Assembly: GCA_017621035.1 (NCBI GenBank)
Contig: JAGATY010000029.1
Location: forward strand, 1-64,000
Direction: 5' to 3'
DNA from: Bacteroides sp.
GTDB lineage: Bacteria > Bacteroidota > Bacteroidia > Bacteroidales > Bacteroidaceae
Length of the DNA stretch: 64,000 bases
The notes beneath the pieces are model-generated. The model was not told the DNA's origin. It ran no database searches and saw only the letters and a list, made by a program, of their open reading frames with translations. Made by a program: the position numbers and the translations under genes. Shown piece by piece: positions 38,348-47,219 of this stretch; the stretch's first letter is position 1, and every line of letters begins with the position of its first letter.

Positions 38348-40045
38348 TCAATCATTCGTCAACTTTCTATAACGAACGCGGGTAGGCTCTTCTTTACCCA
38401 ATCGCTTCAATTTATTTTCTTCGTATTCTGAGTAGGAACCCTCAAAGAAGAACACATTGGAATCTCCTTCAAATGCTAGGATGTGTGTACAGATACGGTC
38501 AAGGAACCAACGGTCGTGACTGATGACTACCGCACAGCCGGCAAAGTTTTCGAGACCCTCTTCCAATGCACGCAGCGTGTTGACGTCGATGTCATTGGTC
38601 GGTTCGTCCAGCAACAGCACATTTCCTTCTTCTTTCAGGCAGAGTGCCAAGTGCAGGCGGTTACGCTCACCACCCGAGAGGACTCCGCAAAGCTTCTCTT
38701 GGTCTGCTCCCGAGAAGTTGAAGCGGCTGAGGTAAGCACGGGCATTGATGTCGCGACCACCCATACGGATGAGGTCATTGCCACCGCTGATTACCTGATA
38801 GACACTCTTGTTGGGGTCGATGTCCTTATGTTGCTGGTCAACATAAGCCACTTTTACGGTTTCGCCTACTTCGAATTCTCCCTTGTCTACCTGCTCCAGT
38901 CCCATGATAAGGCGGAACAAGGTTGTCTTACCGGCACCGTTAGGACCGATAATACCGACGATACCGTTGGGCGGAAGCATAAAGTTGAGGTCATCAAACA
39001 GCAGTTTCTCGCCAAAAGCCTTGGCTACATGCTTGGCCTCAATAACCTTATTGCCCAAACGCGGGCCGTTGGGGATGAAGATTTCCAGCTTCTCTTCCTT
39101 CTCCTTCACATCCTCATTCAGCAGCTTGTCGTAAGAGTTCAGACGCGCCTTACCCTTTGCCTGACGAGCCTTGGGAGCCATGCGAACCCACTCTAACTCA
39201 CGCTCAAGTGTTTTGCGACGTTTGCTGGCAGTCTTTTCCTCCATCTCCATGCGCTTGGTCTTTTGGTCAAGCCAACTGCTGTAGTTGCCCTTCCAAGGAA
39301 TGCCTTCGCCACGGTCCAGTTCCAATATCCAACCGGCTACATGATCCAAGAAATAACGGTCGTGTGTCACGGCGATAACGGTACCTTCATATTGCTGCAA
39401 GTGTTGTTCCAACCAGTCGATAGACTCTGCATCGAGGTGGTTGGTGGGCTCGTCCAGCAACAATATGTCCGGTTTCTGTAATAATAATCGGCAGAGAGCT
39501 ACACGACGACGCTCACCTCCTGAAAGATGTTCCACATTCTGGTCTTCCGGCGGACAACGGAGGGCATCCATGGCTCGTGCCAATGTTGTATCTAAGTTCC
39601 AGGCATCCGTAGCGTCGATAATATCTTGTAACTCAGCCTGGCGGGTGAACAGTTTGTCCATCTTGTCCGGGTCTTCGTAATACTCCGGCAAGCCGAACTT
39701 CTGATTGATCTCTTCATATTCAGCCAAAGCATCCACAATGGGCTGCACACCTTCCATCACCACCTCCTTCACGGTTTTTGTGGGGTCCAGGTAAGGTTCC
39801 TGAGCCAAATATCCGACCGAATAACCCGGTGAGAACACTACTTCGCCTTGATAAGACTTGTCCAGTCCGGCGATAATCTTCAGCAAGGTTGATTTACCGG
39901 AGCCGTTCAAACCAATGATACCAATCTTGGCTCCGTAAAAGAAAGAAAGATAAATATCCTTCAACACCTGCTTGTTGTTTTGCGGTATGGTCTTGCTGAG
40001 ACCAACCATCGAGAAGATAATCTTCTTATCGTCAACTGTTGCCAT
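38348..40045 (-). CDS. ettA: Energy-dependent translational throttle protein EttA (ABC-F)
   Basis: EttA binds the ribosomal E site and gates the first elongation step according to the ATP/ADP ratio. This 565-residue soluble ABC-F protein has two ATPase domains. The first has GLNGSGKS (45-52) and LSGGERRR, and the second has GPNGAGKT and LSGGERNR. The EttA-specific arm insertion lies between (EVVMEGVQPIVDALAEYEEI, then the KFGLPEYYED region). There is no membrane domain. I start at ATG 40045 (MATVDDKKII). An upstream ATG at 40120 would precede the promoter. It is divergent from tRNA-Lys. Confidence 0.95.
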   Translation of the reverse strand: MATVDDKKIIFSMVGLSKTIPQNNKQVLKDIYLSFFYGAKIGIIGLNGSGKSTLLKIIAGLDKSYQGEVVFSPGYSVGYLAQEPYLDPTKTVKEVVMEGVQPIVDALAEYEEINQKFGLPEYYEDPDKMDKLFTRQAELQDIIDATDAWNLDTTLARAMDALRCPPEDQNVEHLSGGERRRVALCRLLLQKPDILLLDEPTNHLDAESIDWLEQHLQQYEGTVIAVTHDRYFLDHVAGWILELDRGEGIPWKGNYSSWLDQKTKRMEMEEKTASKRRKTLERELEWVRMAPKARQAKGKARLNSYDKLLNEDVKEKEEKLEIFIPNGPRLGNKVIEAKHVAKAFGEKLLFDDLNFMLPPNGIVGIIGPNGAGKTTLFRLIMGLEQVDKGEFEVGETVKVAYVDQQHKDIDPNKSVYQVISGGNDLIRMGGRDINARAYLSRFNFSGADQEKLCGVLSGGERNRLHLALCLKEEGNVLLLDEPTNDIDVNTLRALEEGLENFAGCAVVISHDRWFLDRICTHILAFEGDSNVFFFEGSYSEYEENKLKRLGKEEPTRVRYRKLTND

Positions 40046-40099
40046 ACATTTATAAATATATAGATGAGTAAAATAAATTATAGTCGCCAAATGCGTGGG

Positions 40100-40107
40100 C
40101 AAAGATA
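40100..40107 (-). promoter_or_regulatory. Promoter -7 box for ettA
   Basis: The minus strand reads TATCTTTG, 55 bases before the ettA ATG. It lies 22 bases from the divergent tRNA-Lys -33 element. Confidence 0.6.
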
Positions 40108-40128
40108 AGAAAAAAAGCAAGAAGCCTT

Positions 40129-40158
40129 TTGCTTATTACAAAAAAGTATCTACCTTTG
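40129..40158 (+). promoter_or_regulatory. Promoter of tRNA-Lys
   Basis: TTG (40129-40131), a 19-base spacer and TACCTTTG (40151-40158) lie 27 bases before the tRNA. Confidence 0.8.
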
Positions 40159-40184
40159 CACCCGCTTAATCGCAATAATGGATT

Positions 40185-40257
40185 GAATCGCTAGCTCAGC
40201 AGGTAGAGCACAACACTTTTAATGTTGGGGTCTTGGGTTCGAGCCCCAAGCGGTTCA
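40185..40257 (+). tRNA. tRNA-Lys (anticodon TTT)
   Basis: A 73-base cloverleaf has acceptor GAATCGC/GCGGTTC, anticodon stem CAACA/TGTTG around CTTTTAA, and T arm TTGGG.TTCGAGC.CCCAA. CCA is not encoded. Confidence 0.96.
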
Positions 40258-40268
40258 CAAAAACAAAA

Positions 40269-40303
40269 GTCGCAAGCAGAAGTTTCTGTTTGCGACTCTT
40301 ATT
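40269..40303 (+). terminator. Terminator of tRNA-Lys
   Basis: GTCGCAA.CAGAA pairs with TCTG.TTGCGAC (40269-40296), followed by the T-rich TCTTATTC. Confidence 0.75.
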
Positions 40304-40350
40304 CTCTACAAGTTTCAACTCCCGCATCTCCGCGAGATATACTCATTCCC

Positions 40351-40405
40351 TACCAACGCCGTATCAACTCCGTACCAACGCCGTATCAAGTCCGTTCCTA
40401 TAGAA
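40351..40405. repeat. Tandem 11-bp repeat (array E)
   Basis: Four 11-base units, TACCAACGCCG, TATCAACTCCG, TACCAACGCCG and TATCAAGTCCG, run head to tail (40351-40394). A decayed fifth follows. The pattern alternates, so it can also be read as two 22-base repeats. It lies between tRNA-Lys and tRNA-Asp with no gene in the gap. Confidence 0.85.
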
Positions 40406-40502
40406 GCGAAGGAGAAGAGAGGAGGATAAGAGGGAAACCCGTCTCCAAACTTAATCTGGTACCTCACTTTAAAATGGGAGTCTTTTAAAGGTTATAAACA
40501 GA

Positions 40503-40541
40503 AAAAAGCCTCAGTTCATTGCTGAACCAAGGCTTCTTTCT
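40503..40541 (-). terminator. Terminator of tRNA-Asp
   Basis: On the minus strand, AAGCCT..GGTTC pairs with GAAC..AGGCTT, followed by T residues. Confidence 0.8.
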
Positions 40542-40551
40542 GTTCGTCTTT

Positions 40552-40628
40552 TGGCGGTATGGACGGGACTCGAACCCGCGACCCCCTGCGTGACAGGCAG
40601 GTATTCTAACCATCTGAACTACCACACC
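40552..40628 (-). tRNA. tRNA-Asp (anticodon GTC)
   Basis: Read on the minus strand: acceptor GGTGTGG/CCATACC, anticodon stem CCTGC/GCAGG around CTGTCAC, and T arm GCGGG.TTCGAGT.CCCGT. Unlike the other tRNAs here, the 3' CCA is encoded (40552-40554) after discriminator G. Confidence 0.96.
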
Positions 40629-40665
40629 AAGAACTCTTTGCAAGCATCTTTCTCGTTTGCGGTTG

Positions 40666-40695
40666 CAAAGGTAGGCATTATTTTTATTTCTGCAA
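40666..40695 (-). promoter_or_regulatory. Promoter of tRNA-Asp
   Basis: On the minus strand TTG (40693-40695), a 19-base spacer and TACCTTTG (40666-40673) lie 37 bases before the tRNA. Confidence 0.8.
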
Positions 40696-40779
40696 TAGAT
40701 ATGAGAAATATTTTTTAGTTTTTCTCAAATATTTCTTCTTTTAGCGCATTCTCCCGTCAAAAAAGAATGGTTTTGGAGC

Positions 40780-40904
40780 AATGCTCAGTGTTTCAAAAAT
40801 AACACTGAGTGTTTTAGCTGTAACACTGAGCATTATAACAGAAACACCGAGCATTTTGACAGAAACACCGAGCATTTTGACAGAAACACTGAGTGTTTTG
40901 AACG
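40780..40904. repeat. Intergenic dyad-repeat array C (exact 21-bp period)
   Basis: Five head-to-tail units of exactly 21 bases lie at 40800-40820, 40821-40841, 40842-40862, 40863-40883 and 40884-40904. They are preceded by one inverted unit core (40780-40794). The first and last units hold the perfect dyad AACACTGAGTGTT. The inner ones read AACACCGAGCATT or AACACTGAGCATT. Units three and four are identical. The array lies between tRNA-Asp and the second TonB-type receptor. Confidence 0.9.
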
Positions 40905-41101
40905 TAATAGTTATGGCATAATTTTCTTCCATAAGGCAGGGAAACAAAAGAGTGTTAGGAGTCTCCAAGAAGCAAAGAAGAACTTCTACCCTACTCCATC
41001 GGGTAGTTTTAACCCCTGATTGCTACAACTACACCAACGGGTAGCCAGTGGCTTACGATTTGTGCTGACATTTGCAGCAGAAAACATTTAAAAGCATTGA
41101 T
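40905..41101. other. Leader region of the second TonB-type receptor
   Basis: No gene is seen. Two similar segments, CTACCCTACTCCATCGGGTAG (palindromic ends CTACCC/GGGTAG, 40987-41007) and CTACACCAACGGGTAG (about 41028-41043), may form hairpins in the leader. No TAnnTTTG box stands out. Confidence 0.4.
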
Positions 41102-43426
41102 ATGAAAAGATTATTAGCAACCTTTATTACCTGTGGAACACTGTTTGGAACAGTTGTGGCACAAAACATCTGCGGGCGCGTGACGGATGAGCAGAACCAA
41201 CCGTTGCCCTACGCCAACGTTATCTTGCAGACGGAAGACTCCACCTATCTGGCGGGAACTACCACGGGGAGTGATGGGCGGTTTGAGTTGGTCAAACCGG
41301 AGATGAGTAGACTGATTAGTGTATCATTTGTGGGGTACGCCACGGTTATCAGGAAAATAGATGGGACAGATTTAGGAACCATCCGCCTGTTACCCGATGC
41401 ACAACTGCTGGGCGAAGTGGTTGTGAAAGGTTATCTGCCTAAAACACAGATTAAGGGTGACGCCATGGTTACAGCCGTAAGTGGCAGTGTGCTTGAAAAA
41501 GCCGGTACGGCAGAGAATCTGCTAGACAAGATTCCTAACGTTACAGCACAGAATGGTGTGGTAAACGTGTTTGGCAGAGGTACGCCGGAGATTTACATCA
41601 ACGGGCGGAAGATGAGAGATGTACAAGAGTTGGAACAACTCTCCTCTGACGAGATTAAGTCGGTAGAGGTAGTTTCTAATCCCGGTGCCCGATATGGTGG
41701 AGCAGTTAAAGCTGTTATACGCATCATTACCAAGAAGGTTGCAGGTGAAGGTTTCGGTATAAACAATCTGACCATGGCAAGACATCAACGTGATTATGGT
41801 ATGACGTTTGTCGAACAACTGAACTTCAACTACAGGAAAAAGGGGTTCGACTTAGCCGGGATGGTGTACGGTAACAGTGTGCGGGCAGGCAACGACCAAC
41901 TATTCAGCATCGACACCTATCTTGACAAACACTGGAAACAATATCTCGACCTGACAAGTCAAAAACACCGGAGCAAAAATCTCTCCACAATGCTCTCCCT
42001 CAACTATCAGTTCAATGAAAAGCATATGATGGGTGCTCGATACAGCTTCAAGAGGACCCCGGAAAGCGATTGGCAGATTGTACAGTTGGCCAAAACTCAT
42101 TGTAACAATCTGTTGCATGAATCTCTTCGTAGCCTGATTACCGCAGCTCGTCCGGAGAGTTATCACAGTGGAAACTTCTACTACAACGGTAGCATAAAGA
42201 ATTGGAAGATAGACTTCAATGCTGACTACTTCCGCAATAATTCAAAAGATGGGCAGGAGTCTCGTGAAAAGATTACCGGAGGGGAAAGTGGGAACACAGA
42301 CCGCATTGTTACCACCAAAGATAGCAAACGAAATGAGTTATATGCTGCCAAACTCATCTTATCTCACCCAATAGCCAAAGGAATGCTTTCGTTCGGTGGT
42401 GAATATTCACACAACAACCGGAACACTACTTATTTCAACGATGAAGGCATCCTAGAAAATGACCGTTCGCAAATTAAGGAAGGAGCCACCTCTGCTTTTG
42501 TAGAGTATGCCCGTAGCTTCAACAAGTTGCAAGTACAGGCCGGGGTAAGATTTGAACACGTTGGATTTGACTATTATGGTGGTGGAGAGTATATGGCTGC
42601 TCAAAGTAAGAAGTATAACAATCTTTTTTCCTCTCTTTCTGTGGGTTTTCCGATAAAGAATGTCCGGTTGCGACTGGGGTATGCGAGCGACATCAACCGC
42701 CCCTCGTACCACAACCTCAGGAGTAACACAACTTATGTAAACCGGTATATGTATGAACAAGGCAATCCGTTCCTGATGCCATCAATTACTCACAATGTAA
42801 CGCTTGTTGGTGTGTACAAATGGATGAATCTTTATGTGGGCTATTCTCATGTGGTGGATGACATTACCAATCAGACTGTTGCTTTCTCAGAAGAAGACCC
42901 CAGTATCGGGTTGCTCACACTACTTAATGCTCCGGAGTATGACAAACTTGCCCTATCGCTCAACCTCACTCCTACCATCGGCCTATGGAGACCACAATTT
43001 AACGCTTCATTACAAAAACAGTGGTATCAGACAGAAACTCCACAGGGGAAAGAGTCATTTGGAAAGCCGATAGGGATTATTGCGCTAAGAAACAACTTCA
43101 AATTACCGAAGGAATTTTTACTTGATGTAAACGGCTCTTGGATATCTAAAGGGCATACCACCAATGTCTACATGAGCAGAAATAAGTTTGAGATGAGTGT
43201 TTCTTTGTACAAGAGTTTCCTGAAAGATGCTCTTTCGATACAACTGAATGCCAACAATCTGCTTGAATCTAAACAGGAGATGTTGGTTTACAGTGGTATT
43301 CGGGTGATGCAAAATGAGGTAATGGCACATCGGCAACTATCACTTACCTTACGCTACAAGCTGAACAGTACAAAAAGTAAGTACAAAGGAACGGGAGCCG
43401 GAGCAACTCAAAAGAACAGAATGTAA
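41102..43426 (+). CDS. TonB-dependent receptor-like outer-membrane barrel protein
   Basis: This 774-residue protein has a signal peptide (MKRLLATFITCGTLFGTVVAQ) and a CarboxypepD-regulatory domain (NICGRVTDEQNQPLPYANV, about 22-105). A plug domain follows (LLDKIPNVTAQNGVVNVFGR, then EIYINGRKM), with a C-terminal outer-membrane barrel of the family common next to regulators in Bacteroidetes. It resembles the barrel proteins without SusD partners whose ligand is often a peptide or metal. The ligand here is unknown. I start at ATG 41102 because it gives the signal peptide. Confidence 0.88.
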   Translation: MKRLLATFITCGTLFGTVVAQNICGRVTDEQNQPLPYANVILQTEDSTYLAGTTTGSDGRFELVKPEMSRLISVSFVGYATVIRKIDGTDLGTIRLLPDAQLLGEVVVKGYLPKTQIKGDAMVTAVSGSVLEKAGTAENLLDKIPNVTAQNGVVNVFGRGTPEIYINGRKMRDVQELEQLSSDEIKSVEVVSNPGARYGGAVKAVIRIITKKVAGEGFGINNLTMARHQRDYGMTFVEQLNFNYRKKGFDLAGMVYGNSVRAGNDQLFSIDTYLDKHWKQYLDLTSQKHRSKNLSTMLSLNYQFNEKHMMGARYSFKRTPESDWQIVQLAKTHCNNLLHESLRSLITAARPESYHSGNFYYNGSIKNWKIDFNADYFRNNSKDGQESREKITGGESGNTDRIVTTKDSKRNELYAAKLILSHPIAKGMLSFGGEYSHNNRNTTYFNDEGILENDRSQIKEGATSAFVEYARSFNKLQVQAGVRFEHVGFDYYGGGEYMAAQSKKYNNLFSSLSVGFPIKNVRLRLGYASDINRPSYHNLRSNTTYVNRYMYEQGNPFLMPSITHNVTLVGVYKWMNLYVGYSHVVDDITNQTVAFSEEDPSIGLLTLLNAPEYDKLALSLNLTPTIGLWRPQFNASLQKQWYQTETPQGKESFGKPIGIIALRNNFKLPKEFLLDVNGSWISKGHTTNVYMSRNKFEMSVSLYKSFLKDALSIQLNANNLLESKQEMLVYSGIRVMQNEVMAHRQLSLTLRYKLNSTKSKYKGTGAGATQKNRM

Positions 43427-43441
43427 CGTCGGTATAGGAAT

Positions 43442-43795
43442 ATGAGAAGTAGTACTATCAAATATATTACACTGTCGTGGGCAGTAGTCGGAATCTTTGA
43501 ACAGGATTCCGGCTTCTCGCTCGCCTCGTTGCAAAAGGATAAGGAGACGATGGAAGAGGCAGTAGAGCAATACGTCATTGGCTACATGGCCTTTTGGCAC
43601 ATCGCTTTTGTGGAGAAGAAGCAAATGTTGGTTTGTACAGATGCAGTAACAATCCGGAAGGGAAAAGAGAAAATCGAACGATATATAGAAACGCATCCTC
43701 CCGTTGTTCCACTGCCCAAGTTCTACCTTGTTTTCTTAAATCAATCGCAGATTAGCAGCGATGCCGATGGCCTCAGTGATGTTTTCTGCCTGTAG
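43442..43795 (+). CDS. Small hypothetical protein downstream of the receptor
   Basis: This 117-residue frame starts 15 bases after the receptor stop and runs 60 bases into the 3' end of the convergent LuxR gene. Its composition looks protein-like (KDKETMEEAVEQYVIGYMA, ICTDAV-like VCTDAVTIRKGKEKIERYI). It has no signal peptide or known domain. The last 17 residues are antisense to LuxR-coding sequence and look less natural. It may be a real second gene of the receptor transcript or a chance frame. Confidence 0.4.
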   Translation: MRSSTIKYITLSWAVVGIFEQDSGFSLASLQKDKETMEEAVEQYVIGYMAFWHIAFVEKKQMLVCTDAVTIRKGKEKIERYIETHPPVVPLPKFYLVFLNQSQISSDADGLSDVFCL

Positions 43796-44497
43796 TTTCT
43801 GGAAGAGTTTCTTTTTATAAAACTTCACGGTGTTGATGTCAATGAACAGGCGCTCAGCAATTTCTTGATTGGAAAGTCCTTTGACGGAGAGTTGAAGGAT
43901 ACTTTCTTCTCTGTCAGACAGTTCAATGTTGGCTTGTTCTTTCCAGCGTTTGCCTTCAAAGGAGTAAATCCAATGAGTGGAACTTTCTTTGGCTGTGAGT
44001 AACACGTTGCCTACCGTGGATGCCGGTGAGAGTGAGACAGAACAGAGTGCCAGCCACATATCCCCGTCGCTATTCAAAAGAATGGGAGTCAGCCGATGGT
44101 GAATGAGATGCAGATGACCGTCCGAAGCTTTGATGTGAAAGTCATACTCAATAGTCATACCAAGCTTCTTCTCTTTGGGTTGTCGGTTGAAGAAGTTGAA
44201 ACCGGCTTCATTGATTTCAAACAGCATTTGAATCTCTTCCTCGGGCACCACCTCCATGTAGAAAGCATAGCCTTTCTGTTGTACTTCTTCGGCCGTGTAG
44301 CCACATAGGAACAATGGGTTGGGCGACACGTAGAGAAAGTTCTTGCGATTGTAGTCGATGATGTACAGACTGCTATTGGTACTGCGTGCCATTGCTTCAG
44401 CCATTGATACGCACACTTGCAACTGTTCATAGTCACTCTCGATGATATGAAGATTCGGATTGATAGGGCGGAAGAAGCGTTGTATCTCGTGCTGCAT
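43736..44497 (-). CDS. LuxR/GerE-type regulator with PAS-like sensor domain
   Basis: This 253-residue protein has an N-terminal PAS-like sensor region (SLYIIDYNRKNFLYVSPNP, then LCGYTAEEVQQKGYAFYMEV, about 38-85). A C-terminal GerE helix-turn-helix follows (LSDREESILQLSVKGLSNQE, then IAERLFIDINTVK, about 190-235). There is no receiver domain, so it is not a classical response regulator. I start at 44497 because the TACCTTTG box at 44520-44527 lies between it and the upstream ATG at 44551. It is next to glgP on the same strand and convergent with the TonB-type receptor. It may control either, but no operator is visible. Confidence 0.88.
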   Translation of the reverse strand: MQHEIQRFFRPINPNLHIIESDYEQLQVCVSMAEAMARSTNSSLYIIDYNRKNFLYVSPNPLFLCGYTAEEVQQKGYAFYMEVVPEEEIQMLFEINEAGFNFFNRQPKEKKLGMTIEYDFHIKASDGHLHLIHHRLTPILLNSDGDMWLALCSVSLSPASTVGNVLLTAKESSTHWIYSFEGKRWKEQANIELSDREESILQLSVKGLSNQEIAERLFIDINTVKFYKKKLFQKLQAENITEAIGIAANLRLI

Positions 44498-44519
44498 AGA
44501 AACTTTCAATTTATTGGGA

Positions 44520-44551
44520 CAAAGGTAGAAATTTAGTTGGTTATTATGCAA
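44520..44551 (-). promoter_or_regulatory. Promoter of the LuxR-type regulator
   Basis: On the minus strand, TTG (44549-44551), a 21-base spacer and TACCTTTG (44520-44527). The -33 element touches the glgP terminator hairpin. Confidence 0.6.
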
Positions 44552-44586
44552 AAAAGCCGCCGGAAGTTGTTCCGACGGCTTTTATA
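44549..44586 (-). terminator. Terminator of glgP
   Basis: GCCG.CGGAA and TTCCG.CGGC form a strong stem with A and T runs on both sides, so it can work on either strand. On the minus strand it ends glgA-glgP. Confidence 0.85.
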
Positions 44587-44621
44587 AGTGGTATTTTACA
44601 GGGATTCAGTATCCTGCAAGA

Positions 44622-47186
44622 TTAGTTAAACCAACGAACGTAGCAGAAGTCCATGCGGTGAGGCAGGGCTGCATTCTTGGGATACATGCGGTAGCAGACT
44701 TTGAAGCTGCCGGCATTTTCCAGTTCGTGCTTGGCTTGGAATGTGTAGAGGTTGCCCTCTTTCTTCACTACTTCGAACGGGTTTACTGAGTAGATGTGTT
44801 GTTTGCCATCTTTACCAGTGTGAATAGTTACCAGTTCAAGACCAACTGCATCGTTCAATCCCTTTTCGTCGATAACGTAAGTGATGGTGTATTCCTTACC
44901 ACTCTCTACGTTGCCTTGAAGCAGTGCTTCTTCCTTCTGACAAGAAACGATTTCGATGCTATCCCACTTGGCGGCCACTTCTTCTTTCCAGGCTGCAATT
45001 TCCTTAGCCTTGGCGTAGTTGTTGGCAGCCAGTTCTTTGAAGCGTTTAGCTTCTTTGTTATAGAACTTATCGAAGTAGTCATCCAGCTGACGCTTCATGG
45101 TGTAGTGGGGAGCAATCTGTGCGATGGAGTTCTTGATGGTGCGAACCCAGCCTTCTGAATAACCCTTCTTGTTGCGTGCATAGTAGAGCGGAAGGATTTC
45201 TTGTTCGAGAATGCTGTAGATGGTGGCAGCATCGAGCTTATCTTGTTGCTCTTGGTTCTGATAAGTGCGCTTTTCGGTCAATGCCCAACCGGCACCTTCG
45301 CGATAGCCTTCCAGCCACCAGCCGTCGAGTACGGAGAAGTTTACCACACCGTTCATCAATGCCTTTTCGCCGGAAGTACCGGATGCTTCGAGCGGACGAG
45401 TCGGAGTGTTCAACCAGATGTCTACACCTGTTACGAGGCGACGAGCCAGCTGCATGTCGTAGTTTTCCAGGAAGATAATCTTTCCGAGGAATTCAGGACG
45501 ACGAGAGATTTCAATAATCTTCTTAATCAGACCCTGTCCTGCACCATCGTGCGGGTGAGCTTTACCTGTGAAGAGGAATTGTACCGGATAGTCGGGGTTA
45601 TTTACAATCTTAGCCAAACGCTCCAAGTCGGTGAAGAGCAAGTGAGCGCGCTTGTAGGTTGCGAAACGACGACCGAAACCAATCAGCAGTGCGTTGGGGT
45701 TAATCTTATCCATCAATGAAACGATGCGTGAAGGGTCACCCTGGTTCTTCAACCAAGTTTCGCGATACTGCTTGCGTACATAGTCAATCAGTTTGTTCTT
45801 CAGAGCCATGCGTGTCTTCCAGATTTCTTCGTCAGATACGTTATAGATGGCTTCCCAGATGCTTTGGTTAGATTGGTCGTACCAGAAGTTTTCGTCGAAG
45901 TGTTTGCAGTAGAGTTGCTTCCACTCAGTGGCACTCCAGGTGGGGAAGTGTACGCCGTTGGTTACATAGCCAACATGGTTTTCTTCGGGGAAGTAGCCTT
46001 TCCAGATGGGAGCAAACATTTCTTGAGAGACCTTTCCATGCAACCAGCTTACGCCGTTGACTTCTTGAGAAGTGTTACAAGCAAAAACAGACATACAGAA
46101 GCGTTCGCCTTTGTCGCCCGGATTATTGCGACCAAGATCCATCAGGTCATCCCAAGTGATACCCATGCGTTGCGGATAGCCACCCATGTATTTGCCAAAC
46201 AGACCTTCGTCGAAGTAGTCGTGGCCGGCAGGTACCGGAGTGTGTACGGTGTAGAGAGAAGAAGCACGAACCAACTCGATGGCTTGCTCGTAAGAGAGTC
46301 CTTCTGCTACATAATCACAGATACGTTGTACGTTGATGAGTGCAGCGTGACCTTCGTTGCAGTGATAAACATCTTTCTTGATGCCCAACTTCTTCAGTGT
46401 CAGCATACCACCGATACCAAGCATGATTTCTTGCTTCAGGCGGTTTTCCCAGTCACCACCATAGAGTTGGTGAGTGATAGGACGGTCGTACTCACTATTC
46501 ATTTCGTTATCAGTATCCAACAAATAGAGAGCGATACGACCAACATTTACGCGCCAAACGTTAGCGTGTACATAGTAATCCAAGTAGGGAACATCTACTA
46601 CTACTTGCTTGCCGTTCTCATCCAAAACAGGGTCGATAGGCAACTGGCCGAAGTTCTGAGCCTCGTAGTTGGCAATTTGCTGGCCATCCATAGAGAGTTC
46701 CTGAGTAAAGTAACCGTAACGATACAAGAATCCTACGGCACACATATCAACATTGCTGTCAGAAGCTTCTTTCAAGTAGTCGCCGGCCAATACGCCCAAA
46801 CCACCGGAATATATCTTAAGCACGTGAGTCAAACCATATTCCATACTGAAATAGGCAACAGAAGGGCGATTGCTGTCGGGCTTAACGTCCATGTAGTTGC
46901 GGAATTTCGCATATACATCTTCCATTCTGCGCAGAATAACCTTGTCGGCAGCAAGAGCTTCCAACTTGGCATAGCTCATACGGTCGAGCAGCAGTACCGG
47001 ATTCTGGCCAACCTCTTTCCAGAGAGCAGGATCCAAATCGCGGAACAGTTCAGTTGCTTCATAGTTCCAAGTCCACCAAATGTTACGCGCCATTTCTGAC
47101 AATTTCTCCAACTCTGCAGGAACGTGAGATTTCACTGTTACCTCTTTCCAGTTTGGAGTGTTTACATTACTAACTTTAATCTTCAT
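44622..47186 (-). CDS. glgP: Alpha-glucan (glycogen) phosphorylase
   Basis: This PLP-dependent GT35 enzyme releases glucose-1-phosphate from glycogen or maltodextrins by phosphorolysis. It has 854 residues and belongs to the short alpha-glucan phosphorylase branch with an N-terminal DUF3417 segment ([20 protein letters not shown]). The PLP-lysine region reads [34 protein letters not shown] and YVTNGVH are family motifs. A C-terminal beta domain (about 740-854) follows the catalytic core. It lies 33 bases after the glycogen synthase gene in an operon, so synthesis and breakdown are co-expressed. Confidence 0.95.
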   Translation of the reverse strand: MKIKVSNVNTPNWKEVTVKSHVPAELEKLSEMARNIWWTWNYEATELFRDLDPALWKEVGQNPVLLLDRMSYAKLEALAADKVILRRMEDVYAKFRNYMDVKPDSNRPSVAYFSMEYGLTHVLKIYSGGLGVLAGDYLKEASDSNVDMCAVGFLYRYGYFTQELSMDGQQIANYEAQNFGQLPIDPVLDENGKQVVVDVPYLDYYVHANVWRVNVGRIALYLLDTDNEMNSEYDRPITHQLYGGDWENRLKQEIMLGIGGMLTLKKLGIKKDVYHCNEGHAALINVQRICDYVAEGLSYEQAIELVRASSLYTVHTPVPAGHDYFDEGLFGKYMGGYPQRMGITWDDLMDLGRNNPGDKGERFCMSVFACNTSQEVNGVSWLHGKVSQEMFAPIWKGYFPEENHVGYVTNGVHFPTWSATEWKQLYCKHFDENFWYDQSNQSIWEAIYNVSDEEIWKTRMALKNKLIDYVRKQYRETWLKNQGDPSRIVSLMDKINPNALLIGFGRRFATYKRAHLLFTDLERLAKIVNNPDYPVQFLFTGKAHPHDGAGQGLIKKIIEISRRPEFLGKIIFLENYDMQLARRLVTGVDIWLNTPTRPLEASGTSGEKALMNGVVNFSVLDGWWLEGYREGAGWALTEKRTYQNQEQQDKLDAATIYSILEQEILPLYYARNKKGYSEGWVRTIKNSIAQIAPHYTMKRQLDDYFDKFYNKEAKRFKELAANNYAKAKEIAAWKEEVAAKWDSIEIVSCQKEEALLQGNVESGKEYTITYVIDEKGLNDAVGLELVTIHTGKDGKQHIYSVNPFEVVKKEGNLYTFQAKHELENAGSFKVCYRMYPKNAALPHRMDFCYVRWFN

Positions 47187-47219
47187 TGTATAAAAACTAA
47201 ATTGATTTATGTTTTCTTT

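Noticed and set aside
40741..40968. Minus-strand frame of 75 codons with heptad-like repeats (KTLSVSVKMLGV and similar)
   Set aside because: It is a by-product of array C, whose exact 21-base period keeps one frame open. It has no promoter box and no domain.
43349..43696. Minus-strand frame antisense to the end of the receptor and the small hypothetical gene
   Set aside because: Composition is non-protein-like, it has no promoter, and it conflicts with the receptor's 3' end.
45864..47099. Long plus-strand frame of 411 codons
   Set aside because: It is antisense to glgP and has a shadow-like composition (rich in Val, Phe, His and Ile), with no family motif.
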